Source of the DNA: DATHAP01 sp963762865
GTDB lineage: Bacteria; Actinomycetota; Actinomycetes; JACCUZ01
Reading direction: 5' to 3'
NCBI GenBank assembly: GCA_963762865.1
Contig: CAVXNC010000024.1
Span: 62,001-126,000, forward strand
DNA: 64,000 nt
Made by a program: the position numbers and the translations under genes. This document shows, piece by piece, positions 51,794 to 58,941 of this stretch (positions are counted from its first letter, which is position 1; every line of letters starts with the position of its first letter). Under the pieces are notes generated by a model. It had not been told where the DNA came from. It saw nothing but the letters and a program-made list of their open reading frames with translations, and searched no databases.

Positions 51794-52728
51794 GTGACGC
51801 GCTCCAACATCAGGTCTGCCGCACCGTCGGCGAGCAGCTCAGCCGCGAGGTCGCGGCCGATCCGTGCTGCGTCGTCGAGCGGTCCGGTGGCGGACAGCCG
51901 GACACTCGCGGAGCCGTCGACTGCGCTGACGACGGCCCGGAGGTACAGCTGCATGGCGTGCTCGTCGGGCTCTGGTTCGGCTGCCTCTCCGTACGCCCCC
52001 ACGGGGGCAGAGCAGCCGGCTTCGAGCTCGGCGAGCAGGGTTCGTTCGGCGGTCACGACGAGCCGGGTCACGGCGTCGTCGAGGCTGCCGAGCAGCTCGG
52101 CGGTGGGGGTGTCGTCGCTGCGGCACTCCACCGCCAACGCCCCCTGTCCGGGGGCGGGAAGCATCTGGAGAGGATCGAGCACCTCGGTGATGGTGTCCAA
52201 TCGACCAAGTCGGGCAAGCCCGGCGCGGGCCAGCACGACGGCGTCCAGCCGGCCCTCGGAGACCAGCCGCAGACGGGTGTCCACGTTGCCCCGGACGTCC
52301 ACCACGTCGTGGCCGAGGCCGAGCGCCCTCAGCTGGGCGGCCCGCCGGGGCGAGCCGGTGCCGATCGTGGCGCCGGCGGGCAGCTCGCCCAGGGTGAGAC
52401 CGTCCCGGGCCACCAGCGCGTCGCGGGGATCCTCGCGCGGGGGAACCGCCGCTATCAGCACCTCACCGGGCTGGGCGGTCGGCAGGTCCTTGAGCGAGTG
52501 CACCGCGGCGTCCACGTCGTGGGCGGCCAGCGCCTCGCGCAGCGCGCCGACGAACACGCCGGTGCCGCCGATCTGGGTCAGCGCGGCCTTCGAGGTGTCG
52601 CCGAGCGTGCTGACCGTCACGAGCTCGACCTCACGGCCGGTCCGCTCGGTCAACGCGGCGGCGACCCGGCCGGCCTGGGCGAGGGCCAGGGCGCTGCCGC
52701 GGGTCCCGAGGCGCAGGGGCGCGGTCAT
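51790..52728 (-). CDS. hemC: Hydroxymethylbilane synthase (porphobilinogen deaminase)
   Basis: A 312-residue enzyme that polymerises four porphobilinogens. RLGTRGSALALAQAGRVAAAL, AVHSLKDLPTAQPGEVLIAA and the dipyrromethane-cofactor Cys in LEAGCSAPVGAYG are intact. Start ATG 52728 overlaps the hemA stop by 4 bases; the open frame further upstream is antisense shadow of hemA. Confidence 0.96.
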   Translation of the reverse strand: MTAPLRLGTRGSALALAQAGRVAAALTERTGREVELVTVSTLGDTSKAALTQIGGTGVFVGALREALAAHDVDAAVHSLKDLPTAQPGEVLIAAVPPREDPRDALVARDGLTLGELPAGATIGTGSPRRAAQLRALGLGHDVVDVRGNVDTRLRLVSEGRLDAVVLARAGLARLGRLDTITEVLDPLQMLPAPGQGALAVECRSDDTPTAELLGSLDDAVTRLVVTAERTLLAELEAGCSAPVGAYGEAAEPEPDEHAMQLYLRAVVSAVDGSASVRLSATGPLDDAARIGRDLAAELLADGAADLMLERVT

Positions 52729-54083
52729 CGCCGGCCCCCGCCAGCAGCCGCGTCGGCGTCGGTGGCGTCGCCGGGGACGACCTCGATGTCGGCGCGGGTC
52801 ACGGCATCGACGGCCGCCTGGTCGAGCCCGAAGAGCTTGGAGAGGACGTCGGCGTAGGACTCCCCGCTGCCCTCCATCACCTCGCCGGCGAGCTGCTTCA
52901 CCCGCACGGTCGGTGCGTGCAGCACCTTGTCGACCACGCGCTGCACGGTCTGCTCGATCTCGGCACGCTCGCGCGGGTCGAGGTCCGGCAGGCGCCCCGC
53001 GAGACGGGTCAGCTCGGCACGTACGACGCCGTCGGCCATGTCGCGCAACGCGACGACGGTCGGGGCCACCAGAGACGCCCGCTGCCAGCCGAGGAAGGCG
53101 GTGACCTCGTCGGCGACGATCTCGCGGGTCGCCTCGACGTCCTCGGCGTGCTCGGTCGCCTCGAGGACCCGGGCGAGGGTCTCCAGGTCGACGATCGTCA
53201 CGCCGGGCACGTCGTGCGCGTCGTGCGCGACGTCGCGTGGCAGTGCCAGGTCGACGACGACCATCGGCCGGCCGCCGCGGGCGTGCTGCGCGGCTGTGAG
53301 GTCCTCGGCGGACAGGACGTGCCCGACCGCACCGGTGCACGAGATGACCAGGTCCGCCTCGCCGAGGGCCTGCGGCAGCGCCTCCAGCGAGATGGCCACG
53401 CCGCCGACCGCGGTGGCCAGCCGCTCGCCGTTGGCCAGCGTGCGGTTGGCGACGACGACCTGGCTGGCGCCGGCCCGCGAGAGCAGCGTGGCAGCCAGGG
53501 CGCTCATCGAGCCTGCGCCGACGACCAGCGCGGTCAGCCCGGTGACCGGACCCACGGTGCGCTCCGCCTCGTGCAGCCCGGCGGTCACCAGCGAGCGCCC
53601 GGCGCGGTCGATGCCGGTCTCGCTGCGCGCCCGCTTGCCGACCCGCAGCGCCTGCTGCGCGAGGGATCCGAGGGTGCGACCGGCGGTCCCGTGGTCCTGC
53701 GCCTGGCGCAGGGCGGTGCGGACCTGGCCGAGGATCTGGCTCTCGCCGACCACCATCGAGTCGAGCCCGCAAGCGACCGAGAAGAGGTGCGCGACGGCAC
53801 GGTCCTCGTAGTGCACGTAGAGGTGCGGTGTGAGCTCGTCGATGGGCACGCCGGCCCGGCGGGCGAGCAGCTCCGAGGTGTGGGCCAGGCCGCCGTGGAA
53901 CTTGTCGACGTCGGCGTAGACCTCGACCCGGTTGCAGGTCGACAGGACGATCGCCTCACCGGCGTGGTCGCTGCCGACGACGTCGTCGAGCAGCTTCTCG
54001 GCGGCGTCACCAGTGAGAGTGGCGCGCTCGAGGAGGTCGACCGGCGCGGTGCGGTGGGACAGGCCCACGACGAGGACGCTCAC
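52725..54083 (-). CDS. hemA: Glutamyl-tRNA reductase
   Basis: The first committed enzyme of C5 heme synthesis, 452 residues. Catalytic Cys50 is in IVLSTCNRVEVYA; the NADPH domain has ALVVGAGSMSALAATLL and VVANRTLANGERLA; a C-terminal dimerisation helix region follows. GTG start at 54083 overlaps the rex stop by 4 bases. Thus the committed step is translated directly after its redox regulator. Confidence 0.96.
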   Translation of the reverse strand: MSVLVVGLSHRTAPVDLLERATLTGDAAEKLLDDVVGSDHAGEAIVLSTCNRVEVYADVDKFHGGLAHTSELLARRAGVPIDELTPHLYVHYEDRAVAHLFSVACGLDSMVVGESQILGQVRTALRQAQDHGTAGRTLGSLAQQALRVGKRARSETGIDRAGRSLVTAGLHEAERTVGPVTGLTALVVGAGSMSALAATLLSRAGASQVVVANRTLANGERLATAVGGVAISLEALPQALGEADLVISCTGAVGHVLSAEDLTAAQHARGGRPMVVVDLALPRDVAHDAHDVPGVTIVDLETLARVLEATEHAEDVEATREIVADEVTAFLGWQRASLVAPTVVALRDMADGVVRAELTRLAGRLPDLDPRERAEIEQTVQRVVDKVLHAPTVRVKQLAGEVMEGSGESYADVLSKLFGLDQAAVDAVTRADIEVVPGDATDADAAAGGGRR

Positions 54084-54874
54084 GACGACACCCCCGACAG
54101 CTGATCCGGGAGGTCGTCCGCGATGTCGTCCGCGATGTCGTCCGTGCGGCCGTCGAGCCTGGTCGGTACGACGCCCGGCACTGCCTCGAGGCTGACCTTT
54201 CGCTGCTCGTGAAACGCCAGGATCTGCAGCTCGATGGACATGTCGACCTTGCGCACCTCGACGTGGTCGGGCACGACGAGCACGGTCGGCGCGAAGTTCA
54301 GGATGCTGCTCACCCCGGCGGCCACCAGGCGCTCGCAGGCGGTCTGCGCGACCGCCGCGGGGGTAGCGATGACCGCGATGGCCACGCTGTTGCGGCGTAC
54401 GACCTCCTCGAGGCGGTCGATGTGCTCGACCTGCAACCCGGCGACCGTGGTGCCCACGATCTCGGGGTCGGCGTCGAGGAGCGCGCGGATCCCGAAGCCG
54501 CGGGACGCGAAGCCGCCGTAGTTGGCCAGCGCGTGCCCGAGGTGGCCGAGGCCGACGATGACGACCGACCAGTCCTGGGTCAGGCCGAGCTCGCGGGAGA
54601 TCTGGTAGACGAGGTAGTCGACGTCGTAGCCCACGCCGCGGGTGCCGTAGGAGCCCAGGTAGGACAGGTCCTTGCGCAGCTTGGCCGAGTTGACCCCGGC
54701 GGCGGTGGCCAGCTCCTCGGAGGAGACCGTGGAGACGGCCTCGTCGGAGAGCAGGCCCAGCGCCCGCAGGTAGACCGGGAGGCGCGCGACCGTGGCGTCC
54801 GGGATGCCCTGGCGCGGGGCGCGCCCACGGGCGGCGCTGACGGCACCTGCCTCGGGTCGTCCACTGGTCGTCAC
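54080..54874 (-). CDS. rex: Redox-sensing transcriptional repressor Rex
   Basis: A 264-residue NADH-responsive repressor. An N-terminal winged helix (IPDATVARLPVYLRALGLLS, then TAAGVNSAKLRKDLSYLGSY) is followed by a Rossmann domain (WSVVIVGLGHLGHALANYGG, GFGIRALLDADPEIVG) and the C-terminal swapped helix (KVDMSIELQILAFHEQRK). The tail carries a tandem DDIADDIADD, coded by a short direct repeat near 54116-54142. GTG start 54874; the operator overlaps its promoter, so it is autoregulated. Confidence 0.96.
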   Translation of the reverse strand: MTTSGRPEAGAVSAARGRAPRQGIPDATVARLPVYLRALGLLSDEAVSTVSSEELATAAGVNSAKLRKDLSYLGSYGTRGVGYDVDYLVYQISRELGLTQDWSVVIVGLGHLGHALANYGGFASRGFGIRALLDADPEIVGTTVAGLQVEHIDRLEEVVRRNSVAIAVIATPAAVAQTACERLVAAGVSSILNFAPTVLVVPDHVEVRKVDMSIELQILAFHEQRKVSLEAVPGVVPTRLDGRTDDIADDIADDLPDQLSGVSS

Positions 54875-54925
54875 GGGTCTGGCACGCTCCCACTCGCACG
54901 GGTCTGACGCGGTCGGGCGCTCGCC

Positions 54926-54954
54926 AGGCTATGCGCTTGTGAACGTGAGCACAA
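54926..54954 (-). promoter_or_regulatory. rex-hem promoter overlapped by a Rex operator
   Basis: On the minus strand TTGTGC (54954-54949), 17 bases, and TAGCCT (54931-54926) form a promoter. The Rex operator TTGTGCTCACGTTCACAA (54954-54937) covers the -35 and half the spacer; it departs from the consensus TTGTGAA-N4-TTCACAA at two positions. The rex GTG lies 52 bases from the -10. The site shares TTCACAAGCGCA with the menJ-nuo operator. Confidence 0.85.
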
Positions 54955-55064
54955 AGTGAACGGCCGCAGTCGGGCGCGGCCCACGGCCGCCCGGATCCGC
55001 GCCGGCCACACCCGCCCCGCTGACCACACCCGCCCCGCTCCCCGCTCGCCTTCCGGCCCAATTT

Positions 55065-55121
55065 CATGATCGTGAGCAGCTGCCGGGCCGGAAAGGTGAC
55101 GCGCCCCTGCTCACGATCATG
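55065..55121. repeat. 15-bp perfect inverted repeat with 27-base loop
   Basis: CATGATCGTGAGCAG (55065-55079) and its exact complement CTGCTCACGATCATG (55107-55121) are separated by 27 bases. It lies 50-107 bases beyond the glutaredoxin stop, before the rex promoter. It could terminate the glutaredoxin transcript, although no U-tract follows, or be a dispersed palindromic element. Nearby, CCACACCCGCCCCGCT is directly repeated around 55005-55040. Confidence 0.7.
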
Positions 55122-55171
55122 TGTCCCCGTACTGCCGGGGGTCGTGGGGCGCGTGGTGTCTGGGGCGGCGC

Positions 55172-55417
55172 TCAGGTGGTGAGGGCGGCGCGCAGGCGGG
55201 CCTCGTCGACCCGCCAGAAGTCGTGCGGGCTGCCGTCGACCAGCACGACCGGGATCTGCTCCCAGTAGCGCTCCTGCAGTTCGGGGTCGTCCAGGATGCT
55301 GCGCTCCTCGAAGGACACGCCCAGGTCGGCCGTGACCCGGGTGACCACCTCGCGGGCGTCGTCGCAGAGGTGGCAGCCGGGCTTGCCGATCAGCAGCACA
55401 CGCGGCGCGGCGCTCAT
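55172..55417 (-). CDS. Glutaredoxin-like (DUF836) protein
   Basis: An 81-residue thioredoxin-fold protein with the active site KPGCHLCDDA (CxxC) at about residues 13-21 and the cis-Pro in EQIPVVLVDG (about 53-62). The fold is complete though short. The start codon ATG 55417 overlaps the stop of the ligase gene by 4 bases. A thiol-redox function in the cytoplasm is expected; the partner is unknown. Confidence 0.9.
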   Translation of the reverse strand: MSAAPRVLLIGKPGCHLCDDAREVVTRVTADLGVSFEERSILDDPELQERYWEQIPVVLVDGSPHDFWRVDEARLRAALTT

Positions 55418-56973
55418 CCGAGCAGTCCCCGGTCGCGGTCCCTCGCCCGCAACCTGCCCTTGGCGACCTTGCCGGTGGCGGAGTGCGGCAGCGAGTCGAC
55501 CACCTCGACGACCGCCGGGCGCTTGAAGCGGGCGAGCCGGGTCGCGGCATGCGCACTGACGTCGTCAGGCGTCAGCGCGGCCCCGGACCGGGCGACCACG
55601 AAGGCCTTCACCGCTTCACCCGTCTCCGGGTCGGGCACCCCGACCACGGCCGCCTCGGCGATGCCCGGGTGCTCGGTCAGGGCTTCCTCGACCTCGCGCG
55701 GGTAGACGTTGAAGCCGCTGACGATCACCAGCTCCTTGCGCCGGTCGACGAGCACCAGGTCGCCGTCCTCGTCGGTGATCGCCACGTCGCCGGTCGGCCA
55801 CCAGCCGTCATCGCCCGGGCCGTCAGCGCCGTCGGGCCAGTAGCCGGAGAAGAGGTTCGCGCCGCGGACCCAGAGCTCGCCCGGGTCGCCGTCCTCGACG
55901 ACCGACCCCGACTCGTCGCGCAGCTCGACCTCGACGCCGGGAAGTGACCGTCCGATGGTGCCGAGCGTGTTGTTGCCGGATGCAAGCGTGCTGGCGACGA
56001 CCGGCGCGGCCTCGGTCAGCCCGTATCCCTGCTGGACGGTGTGCCCGGTGCGGGATCGGATGCTCGTCGCGACCTCCACGGGGAGGTCGGAGGCCCCGGA
56101 TGCCATCAGCCGTACGCCCTCGAGCGCCGTGAGATCGTCATGCGCGGCCCAGGCGACGTACATCGGCGGGGCGCCCGGGATGTTGGTGATCCCCTCCTCG
56201 GCCACGACCGCGAGTGTGCCCGCGGGGTCGAAGCGGTCGACCAGGACCGTCGAGGCGTGCATCGCGGCCGCCAGCCCGAGGCCGGACTGCAGCGCGTAGA
56301 CGTGGAAGAGCGGCAGCACGAGGAGCACCACGTCGTCCGGGCGCATCGGCGTCGGCGAGATGGCCGCGCACTGCCACAGGTTGGCGAGCAGCGCGCGGTG
56401 GCTGAGCATCGCACCGCGCGGGGCGCCGGACGTGCCCGAGGTGAACATCAGCAGCGCGAGGTCCTCGCCCTCGCCGACGGCCTCGACCGGGCCCGCGCGG
56501 CGACCACCGGCGACGACCGAGTCCCAGCCGGCTGGGTCGACCAGAGCCCGATGCGTGCCGGTCACCGCCTCCTCGACGACGTGCGAGGTCAGGTCGTCGG
56601 CGACGACCGCCTTGGCGTCGCAGTGCCCGAGCACCGAGGCGATCTCCGCCGACGTGTAGCCGGTGTTGACCGGCACCACGACGACGCCCGCGCGCAGCGC
56701 GCCGAAGTAGGCGGTGACGAAGGCAGGGGTGTTGCCGAGGACCACCGCAAGGCGGTCGCCGGGGTGCAGGTGCAGCTCGGTGCGCAGGCCGGCCGCCGCA
56801 GCGTCGACGTCGCGGTCGAGCTCGGCCCAGGTGAGCGACGTCGGGCTGCCGGACACCGGACGATGCTTGACGGCGAGGTGGTCGCCAGCGGCTCGTGCGG
56901 CGTCACGCACGCGGTCGGCGAGGTTGCCGTCCCAGCCGCCGGGACCGGGGCGACTGATGCCGGGCTCGGGCAC
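55414..56973 (-). CDS. Long-chain fatty-acid-CoA ligase (AMP-forming)
   Basis: A 519-residue adenylate-forming enzyme. ATP motif LLMFTSGTSGAPRGAMLSHRA (P-loop, about 170-190), GYGLTEAAPVVAS, hinge DRRKELVIVSGFNVYPREVE and the catalytic Lys in LPHSATGKVAKGRLRAR are present. Fatty acyl or other carboxylic acid substrates are possible. It is divergent from the HAD phosphatase, starts 37 bases apart, and overlaps the glutaredoxin gene by 4 bases. Confidence 0.9.
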   Translation of the reverse strand: MPEPGISRPGPGGWDGNLADRVRDAARAAGDHLAVKHRPVSGSPTSLTWAELDRDVDAAAAGLRTELHLHPGDRLAVVLGNTPAFVTAYFGALRAGVVVVPVNTGYTSAEIASVLGHCDAKAVVADDLTSHVVEEAVTGTHRALVDPAGWDSVVAGGRRAGPVEAVGEGEDLALLMFTSGTSGAPRGAMLSHRALLANLWQCAAISPTPMRPDDVVLLVLPLFHVYALQSGLGLAAAMHASTVLVDRFDPAGTLAVVAEEGITNIPGAPPMYVAWAAHDDLTALEGVRLMASGASDLPVEVATSIRSRTGHTVQQGYGLTEAAPVVASTLASGNNTLGTIGRSLPGVEVELRDESGSVVEDGDPGELWVRGANLFSGYWPDGADGPGDDGWWPTGDVAITDEDGDLVLVDRRKELVIVSGFNVYPREVEEALTEHPGIAEAAVVGVPDPETGEAVKAFVVARSGAALTPDDVSAHAATRLARFKRPAVVEVVDSLPHSATGKVAKGRLRARDRDRGLLG

Positions 56974-57009
56974 TGACGAAGCATGGCACAGGCCCTACGC
57001 TCTGCGGTC

Positions 57010-57903
57010 ATGGCCAGCCAGCGCGACGCCCGCGCCGCGGAGGCGAACGCGGCCCACGTGGCCGACGCGCGCGCCGCGGGCCAGGCATCCGCGGCGGCCG
57101 CCGAGGTCGAGGCCGCACTGCGGGTGCCCCCGGACCCGCGGGCCGCCGCCTTCTTCGACGTCGACAACACGGTCATGCAGGGCGCGTCGATCTTCCACCT
57201 GGCCCGCGGTCTCTACGCCCGGGACTTCTTCACCGCCCGCGACATCGGCCGCTTCGCCTGGGCGCAGGCCAAGTTCCGGGTCAGCGGCCGTGAGGACATG
57301 GGCACGGTGCACGAGGCCCGCGAGACCGCGCTGTCCTTCGCCGAGGGGCATACCGTCGCCGAGCTCACGACCATCGGCGAGGAGGTCTTCGACGAGGTGA
57401 TGGTCGGCAAGGTGTGGCCGGGCACCCGGGCGCTGGCCCAGATGCACCTCGATGCCGGGCAGCGCGTCTGGCTGGTCACCGCCACCCCGGTCGAGGTCGC
57501 CACCGTCATCGCCAAGCGGCTCGGGCTGACCGGCGCGCTCGGCACCGTCGCCGAGAGCGTCGACGGGGTCTACACCGGCCGGCTGGTCGGGGAGATCCTG
57601 CACGGGGAGGCCAAGGCGGAGGCGGTACGGGCGCTCGCCAAGAGGGAGGGGCTCGACCTGGGCTCCTGCGCGGCGTACTCCGACTCGGCCAACGACATCC
57701 CGCTCCTCTCCCTCGTCGGCCAGCCCTGCGCGATCAACCCGGACAGCAAGCTGCGGGCGCACGCCCGCGAGCACGGCTGGCGGGTGCGGGACTACCGGAC
57801 CGGCCGCAAGGCGGCCAAGGTCGGCGTACCCACCGCGGCCGGGCTGGGCGCGGTCGGCGGCGCGGTCGCGGCGGCGCTGTCCGCCCGCCGCCGGCGCTCC
57901 TGA
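57010..57903 (+). CDS. HAD-IB family (SerB/CicA-like) phosphatase
   Basis: A 297-residue haloacid-dehalogenase-superfamily protein. Motif I AAAFFDVDNTVMQG (D-x-D-x-T; nucleophile Asp), motif II VWLVTATPVEVA (Thr), motif III HGEAKAEAVRALAK (Lys) and motif IV AYSDSANDIPLL (D-D) follow the HAD-IB order. A hydrophobic Gly/Ala C-terminus (AAGLGAVGGAVAAAL) with RRRRS could attach to the membrane. The start is ATG 57010: TACGCT ends nine bases before it (leaderless pattern); an ATG at 56983 would precede that -10. Lipid or serine phosphate substrate uncertain. Confidence 0.87.
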   Translation: MASQRDARAAEANAAHVADARAAGQASAAAAEVEAALRVPPDPRAAAFFDVDNTVMQGASIFHLARGLYARDFFTARDIGRFAWAQAKFRVSGREDMGTVHEARETALSFAEGHTVAELTTIGEEVFDEVMVGKVWPGTRALAQMHLDAGQRVWLVTATPVEVATVIAKRLGLTGALGTVAESVDGVYTGRLVGEILHGEAKAEAVRALAKREGLDLGSCAAYSDSANDIPLLSLVGQPCAINPDSKLRAHAREHGWRVRDYRTGRKAAKVGVPTAAGLGAVGGAVAAALSARRRRS

Positions 57904-57970
57904 CCCAGCGCTCCTGACACCCGGCGGCACGGCCTGCGCGAACGGGCTTTCGCCGGGATACTGCCGATTT

Positions 57971-57986
57971 GCTACTGATCAGTAGC
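57971..57986. promoter_or_regulatory. Perfect 16-bp palindrome before the BldN-like gene
   Basis: GCTACTGATCAGTAGC is perfectly palindromic. It lies between a possible -35 TTGCTA (57969-57974) and -10 TACGGT (57993-57998), 18 bases apart, upstream of the sigma gene at 58083. Its position in the core promoter suits a repressor. In Streptomyces bldN is repressed by BldD; the sequence here was not shown to be a BldD box. Confidence 0.55.
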
Positions 57987-58082
57987 CATGGTTACGGTCG
58001 ATACCCCTGCCGGGAGACGTTCGTCACACCCTTCCGGCGGGTACCCACCCCGCAATCCTGTGGGCCGGCGGAGGGAGCCTCG

Positions 58083-58853
58083 GTGCAGCCTGTGCTGTCG
58101 CTCGCGGCCGTGCCCGCCGCTTCGGGCGGTCCTGCCCGGCCCTCGCTCGCGCCGCTCCCGGCAGCCCTGGCCGAGCTGCGCGCCCTCGTCGCCGCCGAGC
58201 TGGGCATCGTCTGGGCCACCTCGACCCGTGCGGGCGGCCGGCCACCTGCGCGCGGCGGCTCCTCCGGAGCAGGCGGCGGCCTCGCCGAGCGCGATCCCGA
58301 GCAGGAGCGCATCGCCGGACTCGTGGCGCTGGCCCAGCAGGGCGACGGCGAGGCGTTCGGCGAGATCTACGACGCCTACGTCGACACGATCTACCGCTAC
58401 CTCTACTACCGCGTCGGGTCGCACGCCCTGGCCGAGGACCTGACCTCGGAGACCTTTCTCCGGGCGCTGCGGCGCATCGACTCCTTCTCCTGGCAGGGCA
58501 AGGACATCGGCGCCTGGTTCACCACGATCGCGCGCAACCTGGTGACCGATCACGTGAAGTCCAGCCGCTTCCGGCTCGAGGTCACCACTGCCGACATGCT
58601 CGACGCCGACCGGGCCGATGAGGGCATCGAGGGCGAGGTCCTGACGCGGCTGCAGAACGCCGCCCTGCTCGACGCCGTCAAGGAGCTCAAGGCCGAGCAG
58701 CAGGAGTGCATCGTGCTGCGGTTCCTGCAGGGCCTCAGCGTCGCCGAGACGGCCGACGTGATGGGCCGCACCGAAGGTGCGATCAAGCAGCTCCAGCTGC
58801 GCGCCGTACGCGCCCTGGCCAAGCTCCTCCCCCCGGCCGCCGCCCTCCGGTGA
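58083..58853 (+). CDS. BldN-like ECF sigma factor
   Basis: A 256-residue sigma factor with a long N-terminal segment of about 70 residues rich in Ala, Gly, Pro and Arg before region 2 (LVALAQQGDGEAFGEIYDAYVDTIYRYLYYRV split by a short break, then AEDLTSETFLRALRRIDSFSW). Region 4 is ELKAEQQECIVLRFLQGLSVAETADVMGRTEGAIKQLQLRAVRAL. In Streptomyces BldN, an N-terminal pro-sequence is removed to release active sigma; the extension here fits that. The start is GTG 58083, with GGAGGGAG five bases upstream. An RsbN-like anti-sigma gene follows. Confidence 0.88.
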   Translation: MQPVLSLAAVPAASGGPARPSLAPLPAALAELRALVAAELGIVWATSTRAGGRPPARGGSSGAGGGLAERDPEQERIAGLVALAQQGDGEAFGEIYDAYVDTIYRYLYYRVGSHALAEDLTSETFLRALRRIDSFSWQGKDIGAWFTTIARNLVTDHVKSSRFRLEVTTADMLDADRADEGIEGEVLTRLQNAALLDAVKELKAEQQECIVLRFLQGLSVAETADVMGRTEGAIKQLQLRAVRALAKLLPPAAALR

Positions 58854-58941
58854 CCGGTCGCCTGCGCCCCGTAACCCCCGCCCCCGGGGGTCGTTGTCCT
58901 GATCGACGGGGACGACACGAGGGACGAGGGGGTGCTGCCGG

